In this document: one piece after another, positions 43,581-51,297 of the stretch
How positions within the stretch are numbered: the first letter of the stretch is position 1
Layout of the letters: every line of letters begins with the position of its first letter
NCBI GenBank assembly: GCA_035295745.1
Contig: DATGIL010000083.1
Span: 62,001 to 126,000, forward strand
From: JAIQFL01 sp035295745
Lineage (GTDB): Bacteria > Acidobacteriota > Terriglobia > Bryobacterales > Bryobacteraceae
DNA: 64,000 bases
Direction of reading: 5' to 3'
Made by a program: the position numbers and the translations under genes
The notes under the pieces: model-generated
Databases searched by the model: none
What the model was told of the DNA's origin: nothing
The model's input: only the letters and a program-made list of their open reading frames with translations

Positions 43581-44546
43581 ATGCCCCTCTGGCTTTCCGA
43601 ATCCGACGTCCGAGCCGTCCTGTCTCCTGCCGAACTGATCGATGCCATGGAGTCCGCCCTCGCCGCGCTCTCGGCGGGTCGCGTTGTGCAGCCAGTGCGG
43701 ACGGCGCTGGAAATGGCAGATCGAACCTTCTTCGCCCTGATGCCCGCGTTCGATCGGGAGCACGCCATTCTTGGCGCGAAGCTCGTCAGCGTCGTACCGG
43801 CGAATTTTGCCAAAGGGCTGCCGACGCATCTTGCCGCTATTTCGCTCTTCGACCCCGAGACCGGAGAATTGGCCGCGGTGATGGATGGCCGCTACATTAC
43901 TGAAGTGCGAACTGCCGCCGCCTCCGCCGTCTCAGTTCGCCATTTGGCGCGCCCGGACGCTCGGATTCTGGCAATCCTCGGCACTGGCGTTCAGGCGCGC
44001 AGTCATCTGGAAGTGCTGCCGCTGGTGTGCGAGTTCGCCGAGATTCGTGTCTGGAGTCCGACCCGGGAGCACGTTCGGCAGTTCGTGGAGAACTCTCACC
44101 GGCCAGTCCGTGCGGTGCAGTCGGCGGCCGACGCGGTTCTCGGCGCCGACGTCGTGGTGCTCGCGACCAATGCCATCACTCCTGCGATCGATAATTCGTG
44201 GGTTGCGGATGGAACTCACATCATCGCCATGGGCGCCTGCCGTCCGACGCAGCAGGAGATCGACCCCAAGCTGGTCGCGCGTTCCCATCTGGTAGTCGAC
44301 TCCAAAGCGGCGGCGCTGCAGGAATCCGGGGATATCGTCATCCCGATCCGAAATGGCTTATTCTCGGCGGATCATGTTCGCGCGGAACTGGGAGAGATCG
44401 TGGCGGGCACCAAACCTGGCCGCTCGAGCGCCACGGAAGTCACTTTGTTCAAGTCCCTGGGGCAGGCAATCGAAGACTTGGTGGCCGCTGACCTCGCGTG
44501 GCGGCGCGCGCAGCAGGCGGGCCGCGGAATTCGTGTGGAACTATAA
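43581..44546 (+). CDS. Ornithine cyclodeaminase/mu-crystallin-family protein
   Basis: 321 residues with the family layout: ALSAGRVVQPVRTALEM, GAKLVSVVPANFAKGLPTH, YITEVRTAAASAVS, and the NAD-binding ILGTGVQARSHLEVL, followed by VVVLATNAITPAIDN. The family includes ornithine cyclodeaminase, alanine dehydrogenase and ketimine reductases, and the substrate cannot be fixed from sequence. The ATG start has only a distant AGGGCG. A TAGAAT at 43557 might be a -10 box. Confidence 0.88.
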   Translation: MPLWLSESDVRAVLSPAELIDAMESALAALSAGRVVQPVRTALEMADRTFFALMPAFDREHAILGAKLVSVVPANFAKGLPTHLAAISLFDPETGELAAVMDGRYITEVRTAAASAVSVRHLARPDARILAILGTGVQARSHLEVLPLVCEFAEIRVWSPTREHVRQFVENSHRPVRAVQSAADAVLGADVVVLATNAITPAIDNSWVADGTHIIAMGACRPTQQEIDPKLVARSHLVVDSKAAALQESGDIVIPIRNGLFSADHVRAELGEIVAGTKPGRSSATEVTLFKSLGQAIEDLVAADLAWRRAQQAGRGIRVEL

Positions 44547-44586
44547 AAAGGCCCCACCGCGACTGGCACACCGAAACCCGCAACTC

Positions 44587-44613
44587 TGGCCCCTGGCCCC
44601 TGGCCCCTGGCCC
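44587..44613. repeat. Short tandem repeat (TGGCCCC)
   Basis: Three full copies of TGGCCCC plus a partial fourth, between the cyclodeaminase-like gene and the MerR operator. No known function. Confidence 0.75.
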
Positions 44614-44630
44614 AGGCCTCAAAATCGTGC

Positions 44631-44661
44631 TTGACCCTGACGTAACGTGAGGCCCGAAGAT
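44631..44661 (+). promoter_or_regulatory. MerR-type promoter with central dyad
   Basis: TTGACC (44631-44636) and a weak -10 (GAAGAT, 44656-44661) are separated by 19 bp, the long spacer typical of MerR-family promoters. The spacer region holds the near-perfect dyad CCTGACGTAACGTGAGG (44636-44652, one mismatch between 8-bp arms). From family knowledge, this resembles operators of TipA/Mta-type MerR proteins. The regulator gene starts 17 nt downstream, so it is probably autoregulated. Confidence 0.75.
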
Positions 44662-44678
44662 GGTCCAGGAAGGAAACC

Positions 44679-45446
44679 GTGAAGAACGGCAGCTCTGAAA
44701 AGACGTATCGAATCCAGGAGTTTGCGGAGCTCGCCGGAGTTACAGTCCGCACTCTGCATCACTACGACCACATCCGTCTACTCCGGCCCCGCCGCACCAG
44801 CGCCGGGTACCGGGTGTACGGCATTGCCGATCTGGAGCGCCTGGAGCAGATCGTCGCGCTGCGATTCCTCGGTCTTCCTTTGAAGCAGATCCAGTTGCTG
44901 TTGGACCGGGAGGCGCTTGCCCTGCCGGAGGCGCTTCGCCTGCAGCGTAGCGTCCTCGAGCAGAAGCGCTGCCTCCTGGACCGTGCCATAGAGGTGATTC
45001 GAGAAGCGGAATCGTCTGTGCGGCCCGGCCACCAGACTGACGCTGCGGTTCTGAAGAAGATTATTGAGGTGATCGAGATGCAAAACAACTCAGATTGGAT
45101 GATGAAGTATTACGACGATGATGCCCAGGCGAAAATCGCCGCGCGAGGGGCGGAGTGGACTCCAGACCAGCAGGCGGAGTGCTCCCGTCAATGGATGGAA
45201 TTGATCGCTGAAGTACGGGCGGCGCTTCACGAGGATCCGGCCAGCGAGCGCGTCCAGGGACTGGCGAATCGCTGGCTCAAACTTGTGGAAGGATTCACCG
45301 GTGGAGATCCGGCCGTTACGCAGGGACTGAAGAAACTCTACGCAGACCAGTCCAACTGGCCGGCAAGCGCCCAGCAACAGACCCAGGCCTTCATGGACAA
45401 GGAGGTGTGGGGATTTATCCACAAAGCCATCGCGCTCCGGAAATAG
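44679..45446 (+). CDS. MerR-family regulator with TipAS antibiotic-recognition domain
   Basis: 255 residues. The N-terminal MerR winged helix (YRIQEFAELAGVTVRTLHHYD, RRTSAGYRVYG) spans about 8-75, then a coiled-coil dimer helix, then a TipAS-type domain (about 130-250; WMMKYYDDDAQAKIAARG, ALHEDPASERVQGLANRWLKL). TipAS domains in Streptomyces TipA and Myxococcus Mta sense peptide antibiotics or drugs. GTG start after AGGAAGGAAA. No transporter gene follows directly, so its target beyond itself is not visible. Confidence 0.9.
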   Translation: MKNGSSEKTYRIQEFAELAGVTVRTLHHYDHIRLLRPRRTSAGYRVYGIADLERLEQIVALRFLGLPLKQIQLLLDREALALPEALRLQRSVLEQKRCLLDRAIEVIREAESSVRPGHQTDAAVLKKIIEVIEMQNNSDWMMKYYDDDAQAKIAARGAEWTPDQQAECSRQWMELIAEVRAALHEDPASERVQGLANRWLKLVEGFTGGDPAVTQGLKKLYADQSNWPASAQQQTQAFMDKEVWGFIHKAIALRK

Positions 45447-45478
45447 CTTCCTGAGCACCCTGGGCACTGATGCTCAAA

Positions 45479-45507
45479 GGGCAGATCGCGAAAGTTGTGA
45501 TCTGCCC
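45479..45507. other. Perfect 9-bp hairpin downstream of the MerR gene
   Basis: GGGCAGATC (45479-45487) pairs perfectly with GATCTGCCC (45499-45507) across an 11-nt loop. No T-run follows, so it is not a standard terminator. It could stabilise the 3' end of the regulator mRNA or attenuate the next gene. Confidence 0.5.
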
Positions 45508-45534
45508 GCACAATTTACGCTAATCTTGAGCAAA

Positions 45535-46137
45535 ATGCCCCCCGATGCATTTACCGCCGCAGAGCGCGCGGTGTTCCGCCGCCTTCGGACGCCCGAGAAA
45601 ATCCAGCGATTTCTGGACGAATTGACCTACGATCACGGGCGCACCTGCCGTTCGCCTCGCCGGGTTCTCAGGGACCGCAAGGCGCACTGCATGGAGGGCG
45701 CCTTGTTCGCCGCCGCCGCACTGCGGCAGTTGGGCTTTCCACCTCTGCTCCTGGACCTCGAAGCGGTCCGAGACGACGATCATGTGCTGGCGATCTTCCG
45801 CGTTCGCGGCCACTGGGGGGCCGCCGCCAAGTCGAATTATGCAGGATTACGTTACCGGGAACCGGTGTATCGGACGCTCCGCGAACTAGTGATGTCCTAC
45901 CTGGAGCATTATTACAACACCAGAAAGGAAAAGACCTTGCGTGGTTACTCTCGGCCGGTTAATCTGACCAGATTCGACCCAATCCATTGGATGACGTCCG
46001 AAGACGATCCGTGGGCGGTCCCCGAGTACCTTTGCACCGTCCCCCACACGCCGATTTTTCCCCCGGGGTTAGTTCCACACCGCCGCCGCGTAGACGACCG
46101 CCTTTTCGCCGCCGGGCTTACCGGCCGTGTCCGATGA
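45535..46137 (+). CDS. Conserved protein with transglutaminase-like features
   Basis: 200 residues, family not firmly recognised. A Cys in KAHCMEGALFAAAALRQLG, a His in RDDDHVLAIFR and a polar residue in AAKSNYAGLRYR follow in the order and spacing of a transglutaminase/papain-like Cys-His-Asn/Asp core. I infer a thiol peptidase-like or transglutaminase-like fold. No signal peptide. ATG at 45535 chosen over a TTG 9 nt upstream; no strong ribosome binding site. Its last 69 nt overlap the end of the convergent TonB-domain gene. Confidence 0.65.
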   Translation: MPPDAFTAAERAVFRRLRTPEKIQRFLDELTYDHGRTCRSPRRVLRDRKAHCMEGALFAAAALRQLGFPPLLLDLEAVRDDDHVLAIFRVRGHWGAAAKSNYAGLRYREPVYRTLRELVMSYLEHYYNTRKEKTLRGYSRPVNLTRFDPIHWMTSEDDPWAVPEYLCTVPHTPIFPPGLVPHRRRVDDRLFAAGLTGRVR

Positions 46138-46536
46138 CGCAGAAGCCACAAGCGTTTCGCCGCGCAGCGGGCGGTCATCCGAGGATAGACTGAACCGCAA
46201 GCTGACCGTGGTGGCGACCTTCATCGGCCGTCCAAACCATACGATGGGTTCATACTCCCACTGCTTCACCGCGTCCATCGCAGCGCCCACCAGAAACGGA
46301 TGCCCGCTGATCAGCCGGATCCGTTCCACTGCCCCGTCCTTGCCTATCAACACCGCAAGCCGGACGGTGCCTTGAATGCGAGCCTGGATTGCCAGTTTCG
46401 GATAGACAGGAGCAGGGGCGTGAACCACTCGTCGTTCCTGCGCAAGTTCATCGACCTTTAGAGGTTGCTCGCTGTGTGCGAGCAGCAAACCTGGCAACGC
46501 CAGCGAGAGTGCCTGGATGAAAAGCCTCGCCCGCAT
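46069..46536 (-). CDS. TonB C-terminal-domain protein
   Basis: 155 residues with a signal peptide (MRARLFIQALSLALPGLLLA). The body matches a TonB C-terminal fold: PVYPKLAIQARIQGTVRLAVLIG, GAVERIRLISGHPFLVGAA and MDAVKQWEYEP. In acidobacteria such short secreted TonB-fold proteins are common and need not energise transport. It has no N-terminal membrane anchor beyond the signal. It overlaps the convergent gene at 45535-46137 by 69 nt. Confidence 0.8.
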   Translation of the reverse strand: MRARLFIQALSLALPGLLLAHSEQPLKVDELAQERRVVHAPAPVYPKLAIQARIQGTVRLAVLIGKDGAVERIRLISGHPFLVGAAMDAVKQWEYEPIVWFGRPMKVATTVSLRFSLSSDDRPLRGETLVASASSDTAGKPGGEKAVVYAAAVWN

Positions 46537-46579
46537 ACGTTCGCTCAGGTAGACACCCGCGAGCGTGGGAAAGTTCCGC

Positions 46580-47395
46580 TCAATCGAACCGGGACAACTC
46601 GCATTGATCCCAGCGGTCGCCGTACTTCGCCGTTTCCGAACTCTGGGAGTCTGCGAATGCCACCCGATACAGATTGGTGGCGAAGGCCCTGGGATTGCCT
46701 CGGAACCCCATCAGGCCGGAATTGCCGCCGTTTAGGGTCTGTCTGCCGTCCGGCCCCGGGTAGTACGCGATCCACTCGCACCACAACCGCGCGGCATCGC
46801 TAAGGCTCTTGGCGACGCAGAACGTCGCCGGTTGCGCGTCATCCGAGCCGAACTTGCCTTTGGTGTCGGCGGCCAAAAGCTCGCATTTCGGATAGGTCCA
46901 TGCGGCGGGACGCTGCAGATTGAACGGGCAATTCGTCTTGAGATAGATATCACTGGTCCCATATCCCGATTCGGAGCAGGCGCAGGCGAGCATCGCCGAA
47001 AGGGGGTAGCCATATTCCTTGGCCTTTGCTCTGCCCTCCCTGGCGAGATCCTCGATGAATTTCTTCTTCTCCGCTGTCAAGAATTTGTAGAATCCGGGTT
47101 CGACATTCAGCTCGAACCAGGACCAAGTCTCCGTTTTGCCCCACGCCTTCGCCTCGATTCGGACGGGTCCCGAAGCCCGCCCGGTAATCTGCCACTTGCG
47201 GACGCTGTTGGCAATCGGCAGAAGCGACCGCTCGATCTTGACATTCGAGGCAGGTGTGGCGACCACCTCCAACTCCTGCGATGGCGACGCATAAGTGTTC
47301 AGCGGGCCGTATAACTCAACGGTCAAAGGCGTCAATTTAGACACGTTCACCCGTTGTCCCGAGATGTCCCTACCCAGTTGTTGGAAATTTGCCAT
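46580..47395 (-). CDS. Glucosaminidase-like (GH73-type) protein without signal peptide
   Basis: 271 residues. The N-terminal 100 residues form a beta-rich domain of unknown type. The C-terminal half has KAKEYGYPLSAMLACACSES and GYGTSDIYLKTNCPFNLQ, which match the catalytic-Glu region of bacterial N-acetylglucosaminidases. A peptidoglycan-cleaving role is inferred. There is no signal peptide, so export would need another route (for example a secretion machine or lysis). GAGGAG lies about 9 nt before the ATG. It reads toward the TonB-domain gene with a 43-nt gap. Confidence 0.75.
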   Translation of the reverse strand: MANFQQLGRDISGQRVNVSKLTPLTVELYGPLNTYASPSQELEVVATPASNVKIERSLLPIANSVRKWQITGRASGPVRIEAKAWGKTETWSWFELNVEPGFYKFLTAEKKKFIEDLAREGRAKAKEYGYPLSAMLACACSESGYGTSDIYLKTNCPFNLQRPAAWTYPKCELLAADTKGKFGSDDAQPATFCVAKSLSDAARLWCEWIAYYPGPDGRQTLNGGNSGLMGFRGNPRAFATNLYRVAFADSQSSETAKYGDRWDQCELSRFD

Positions 47396-47471
47396 GTCCG
47401 ATCACTCCTCTACCATCTGAACGGGCGGAAAAGATCAGGCGAATCGATCACGATTCGTCGAAATAATTCGA

Positions 47472-48113
47472 CTAGTCCAGTCTTGGGGCGCAAGCGCCGG
47501 TCAATGTCCACAAGGCGAGCCCGCAGTTCGCGCACAGTACCCACTCCCAAAATGCCAGACTGGTGAAGAGCCGGCTGTTATCGAACTCCACTGGACCATA
47601 GCACAGGAACACCAAAACGATCAGTGCCCCCAGCTGAAAAATGAGGATTCCTCGCGCGGCCCGCGCGGCGAGAAGGTGAATCCAGGTGCCCGCCGAGATC
47701 CCAATGAATGCCGCCGACGCCAGTTCGATGTGTAGTGGCGTGTAGCCATGAGTGAACGGTGCGAGAATTCCGATCCCCACGGCCGCGGCCAAACCCATCG
47801 CGAACATCGCGGCGCCTGCGAGTGCCAGCTTGGGATGACCCTGCCGCAGTCGGCCGTAGAACCAGGCAACAGCCGGGGTCAACAGAATGGCGGAAATGGC
47901 TGTGCCTGCAGCCGCGGCCCCGTAACCATGCGGGTTGTCGTCGGGAGATTGCAGGTCGGAGAGGATTGCCGCCTTCACATCGAACGGCCTGCTGCGGTAG
48001 AAGATGGCGCCTGAAATCAGAAAGCCCGTCAGAAAGACCAGGTAAGTTACGGGCAGCAAGAGATAGCGCACGAACCGGGGCGTGAGACTGAGCATCGTAC
48101 CGAATGGAAACAT
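47472..48113 (-). CDS. Six-helix membrane protein of unknown function
   Basis: 213 residues with about six membrane helices (for example YLLLPVTYLVFLTGFLISGAIFY and LALAGAAMFAMGLAAAVGIG). The loop FDVKAAILSDLQSPDDNPHG lies between helices 1 and 2, an arrangement seen in DUF998/Frag1-like proteins, but the match is not firm. An alternative start is the ATG at 48095. It is divergent from rlmN with a 45-nt gap. Confidence 0.65.
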   Translation of the reverse strand: MFPFGTMLSLTPRFVRYLLLPVTYLVFLTGFLISGAIFYRSRPFDVKAAILSDLQSPDDNPHGYGAAAAGTAISAILLTPAVAWFYGRLRQGHPKLALAGAAMFAMGLAAAVGIGILAPFTHGYTPLHIELASAAFIGISAGTWIHLLAARAARGILIFQLGALIVLVFLCYGPVEFDNSRLFTSLAFWEWVLCANCGLALWTLTGACAPRLD

Positions 48114-48158
48114 TCTCCCACGAGGAGTCAGAGCGGGTCTGGTAACCTAGGATTGAGG

Positions 48159-49187
48159 ATGTCCCTACCGCTTGTGGGCATGGAACTCGCCGATCTTCGC
48201 GAGGCTCTAGGCCCGGACCAACCCAGCTATCGCGCACGCCAACTCTACGATGCAATTTATCGGGGGGAAGCGGCCGACCTGGTACAGATTTCGACCCTCC
48301 CCTCTCGCATGCGCGAAGAGCTCGCGCAGCGTCATGCCATGGGACTGCCCGAAATCGAGCGCCTTTACCAATCCGGCGATGGCACCAGGCGCTACCTGCT
48401 CCGTCTCGAGGACGGCCGCACGGTGGAGACAGTGCTCATGCCCGAGGGAGACCGAGATACCATCTGCATCTCGAGCCAGGTGGGTTGTCCGGTGGATTGC
48501 AAGTTTTGTATGACGGCGCTCATGGGGCTGGAGCGAAGCCTGTCCGCAGGCGAGATCGTCGGCCAGGTGCTGTTGGTCGCGCGTGAGAATCAACTGCGCC
48601 GCGACGGTGGCCGCCTCAATATCGTCATGATGGGGCAAGGCGAGCCGCTATTGAACCTCGACAACGTCGTCAAAGCGACGCGGATTCTGCTCGATCCCGC
48701 CGGTTTCGGCCTCTCCCCCCGTCGCGTCACCGTTTCCACCGCCGGCATCATCCCTAAGATGGAGCAACTGGGCCGCGAGCCGGTGCGCCCCAAACTAGCG
48801 ATCTCCTTGAATGCCTCCACCGAAGAGATGCGGCAGGAACTGATGCCCATCACGCGTAAGTACCATCTGAAAGATCTGCTGGCCGCATGCAAGGCATACC
48901 CGCTACGTACGTGGGAAAAGCTGACTTTCGAGTACGTGCTGTTGCGCGGCGTCAACGACACCGATGCCGACGCGCGGCGCGTGGTGAGACTGCTGGCCCA
49001 TCTGAATTGCAAGGTGAATCTGATTGCGCTGAATCCGGGGCCAGGGATCCCATATGAGACTCCCGATCCGGCGCGGGTCGCCAGCTTTCACGAGATCGTA
49101 CGCCGGTCAATGCCCTGCTTTGTTCGCAAGCCCCGCGGCCTCGATATTTACGCTGCGTGCGGGCAGTTGAAGCGGAACGCTGTGTAG
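48159..49187 (+). CDS. rlmN: 23S rRNA (adenine-2503-C2)-methyltransferase RlmN
   Basis: 342 residues. This radical-SAM enzyme methylates A2503 of 23S rRNA and A37 of some tRNAs. The iron-sulphur cysteines are Cys110, Cys114 and Cys117 (CPVDCKFC). MMGQGEPLLNLDNV and the C-terminal DIYAACGQL, with the resolving Cys, are diagnostic. The ATG at 48159 was chosen over a TTG 6 nt upstream. Confidence 0.95.
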   Translation: MSLPLVGMELADLREALGPDQPSYRARQLYDAIYRGEAADLVQISTLPSRMREELAQRHAMGLPEIERLYQSGDGTRRYLLRLEDGRTVETVLMPEGDRDTICISSQVGCPVDCKFCMTALMGLERSLSAGEIVGQVLLVARENQLRRDGGRLNIVMMGQGEPLLNLDNVVKATRILLDPAGFGLSPRRVTVSTAGIIPKMEQLGREPVRPKLAISLNASTEEMRQELMPITRKYHLKDLLAACKAYPLRTWEKLTFEYVLLRGVNDTDADARRVVRLLAHLNCKVNLIALNPGPGIPYETPDPARVASFHEIVRRSMPCFVRKPRGLDIYAACGQLKRNAV

Positions 49188-49371
49188 ATACGCTACCGGT
49201 CGTGGTTTCGCTGAGTCTGCGGTTTCGAAAGTCCGCCGACGTATCGCCAGGATGGCTTGCTCACGCGCGGATCGTAGCGAGCCAAGATTGCGAGCCGCGC
49301 GCGTCAAACTCACACTCACCTCACCTCACCAAGCGTCTCCGACCTTCTTCCGCGAGGGATATAGCGAACAT
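49188..49371. other. Intergenic region with copies of a dispersed repeat
   Basis: 184 bp between rlmN and the convergent dipeptidase gene. GCTTGCTCACGCGCGG (49255-49270) is the reverse complement, with one mismatch, of the repeat arm at 43498-43513. GCGAGCCGCGCGCGTCA (49290-49306) matches its left part in direct orientation, so the two can pair into a long hairpin. Probably a palindromic intergenic repeat that might also end transcription from both sides. Confidence 0.5.
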
Positions 49372-50595
49372 CTAACGCAGCGATTTCGCTACGCGTTCCA
49401 CTTCCGACATCAGACGCAGCGTATTCTCACCGTAAATCTTGCGGATCTCCTCTGCCGTGTAGCCCTGTTCAAGCAGGGCGCGCGTGAGATTGGGCCACTT
49501 ATCCACGCTGTCGAGACCTTCGGGCGCGCATCCAATCCCGTCGAAATCGCTGCCCAGTCCGACCGCCTCCACACCAGCGATCTCCACCACGTGATTGATA
49601 TGCTTCACGACATCGGCCAGGGTGGCGCGGCTCTCGCTGCCGCCCACCGCCGTGCGCGCCTCCTGCATGGCTCGCTGCAGGCCGTTGGGATCGCTGTCGT
49701 ACTTCTTGGCCAATTGATCGCGTAAGGCCCGCCGCTTCTCGGCAGTCGCCTCGTTAGCCTTCGCCACCTCCGGATTCAGGAAGTCGCAGGAGAAGTTGAT
49801 CTGCACCACGCCGCCCTTTTTGGCAAGCGCCTTAATCATCTCGTCAGTCATGTTCCGCGGAACCGGCGAAATTGCGCGGCACGAGGAGTGCGACGCGAAG
49901 ATGGGCGCCTTGCTGGTCTCGATCGCGTCCCAAAATGTCTTATCCGCCACGTGCGAGATGTCGACGATCATGCCCAGGCGATTCATCTCGTGCACGACCT
50001 CTTTGCCGAACGCGCTAAGCCCGTTATTAGGCTTGTTGGGGTCGCCTGAGGAGTCCGCCCAGTGATTGCTGTTGCCGTGGGTGAGTGTCATATAACGGAC
50101 GCCAAGATCGTAGTAGTCGCGGAGCAGTCGCAGGCTGTCCTCTATCGCGTGCCCGCCTTCAATCCCCATCAGGGCCGCGATCTTGTGCTGCTGGTGCGCC
50201 CGCCGGATGTCTTCGGCGGTGGTGGCAAACAGGAATTCGTTCGGGTACTTTTCGATGATGTCGTGGCGCACGGTATCGATCATCTGCAGCGTGCGGTTGG
50301 CCGAGTGGTTGCCTTCCACGTAGGTCGCCGACACATACACAGCGAAGAATTGCGCGCCCATCCCGCCCTTCTTCATGCGAGGAATGTCGGTCATATGTTC
50401 GGGATTCGCCTTGCCAATGTCCATGCCGGCGACCGTGGAACTGGTGACATCGTTATGTGTGTCGATGAGGATCGCGGACTGGTGGACGCGCATGACTTCC
50501 GCATCGCTCACGGTGCGTTTCTGGCGGCCCGGAGCCTGTGCGAACAGGGTCGCTGCCAACGCGCCGGCGAGTGCGATGCGGAGGAAGATGGTCAT
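49372..50595 (-). CDS. Membrane dipeptidase (peptidase family M19)
   Basis: 407 residues with a signal peptide (MTIFLRIALAGALAATLFA). The zinc ligands of the M19 renal-dipeptidase family are visible: IDTHNDVTS, the bridging Glu in GIEGGHAIEDS, VDISHVADKTFWD, FASHSSCRA and LGSDFDGIG. It hydrolyses dipeptides in the periplasm or outside. The ATG at 50595 with AAGG upstream was chosen over one at 50613. Confidence 0.9.
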   Translation of the reverse strand: MTIFLRIALAGALAATLFAQAPGRQKRTVSDAEVMRVHQSAILIDTHNDVTSSTVAGMDIGKANPEHMTDIPRMKKGGMGAQFFAVYVSATYVEGNHSANRTLQMIDTVRHDIIEKYPNEFLFATTAEDIRRAHQQHKIAALMGIEGGHAIEDSLRLLRDYYDLGVRYMTLTHGNSNHWADSSGDPNKPNNGLSAFGKEVVHEMNRLGMIVDISHVADKTFWDAIETSKAPIFASHSSCRAISPVPRNMTDEMIKALAKKGGVVQINFSCDFLNPEVAKANEATAEKRRALRDQLAKKYDSDPNGLQRAMQEARTAVGGSESRATLADVVKHINHVVEIAGVEAVGLGSDFDGIGCAPEGLDSVDKWPNLTRALLEQGYTAEEIRKIYGENTLRLMSEVERVAKSLR

Positions 50596-50634
50596 CCATA
50601 CCTTGTAGCACATGAGAGAATGGGGCGATTACTT

Positions 50635-51297
50635 ATGGTCGCTACAGCCGCTCCCGCCGAAGAGAGGGTGGTGCTCCACAACATCAGTTGGGAGACGTAT
50701 GAGCGCCTCTTGTCGGAGAACGTCAACTCGACTGGCACGCGCTTCTTCTACAACGAAGGGAATCTTGAAATCATGGTGGTCTACGCCGGCCACGAAACGC
50801 CAAACCGCACCCTTGCGTATTTGGCCCAGATTACCGCCGAGGAAACCGAGCGGGACTTCGTGGATACCGGCAGTTCGACCTGTAAGCGCGAAGATCTGAA
50901 GAAGGGATTCGAACCCGATTCCAGTTTCTACTTCCGGCACGCCAGCGCAGTCCGTGGTAAACCTAGGACCGATCTCGCGGCCGATCCGCCGCCGGAATTG
51001 ATTATCGAGGTGGACATCACCAGTTCCTCCCTCGTCCATTTCCCGCTCTACGCAGCCGTCGGCGTTTCTGAGATCTGGCGATACGACGGTCAGAGGGTCC
51101 ATTTTTACGCGCTCAACGATCAGCGCGGCTACTCACTCATTGAGCAGAGTACTGTTCTGCCGCCGATGACTGCCACTCAGGCCACGCTCTTTCTGGAGCG
51201 GAATGGCCAGATGAGCGCGATTGCGTGGATACGCTCGGTTCGACAGTGGATCCGCGAACGAATCACCGGCTCAGAAACAGAAGAAAGTGCCCGATAA
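50635..51297 (+). CDS. Uma2-family (DUF820) restriction-endonuclease-fold protein
   Basis: 220 residues. The Uma2 pattern includes SWETYERLLSENV, RFFYNEGNLEIM, PDSSFYF and PPELIIEVDITSSS, where the PD-(D/E)xK-like residues lie. Many such proteins occur in cyanobacteria and acidobacteria with no proven function. An ATG at 50620 is also possible. The upstream open frame back to 50062 is antisense to the dipeptidase. Its end overlaps the convergent glycosyltransferase gene by 35 nt. Confidence 0.8.
   Translation: MVATAAPAEERVVLHNISWETYERLLSENVNSTGTRFFYNEGNLEIMVVYAGHETPNRTLAYLAQITAEETERDFVDTGSSTCKREDLKKGFEPDSSFYFRHASAVRGKPRTDLAADPPPELIIEVDITSSSLVHFPLYAAVGVSEIWRYDGQRVHFYALNDQRGYSLIEQSTVLPPMTATQATLFLERNGQMSAIAWIRSVRQWIRERITGSETEESAR

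Noticed and set aside
50062..50619. Upstream extension of the Uma2-family frame
   Set aside because: It is antisense to the dipeptidase; the Uma2 homology begins after 50635.
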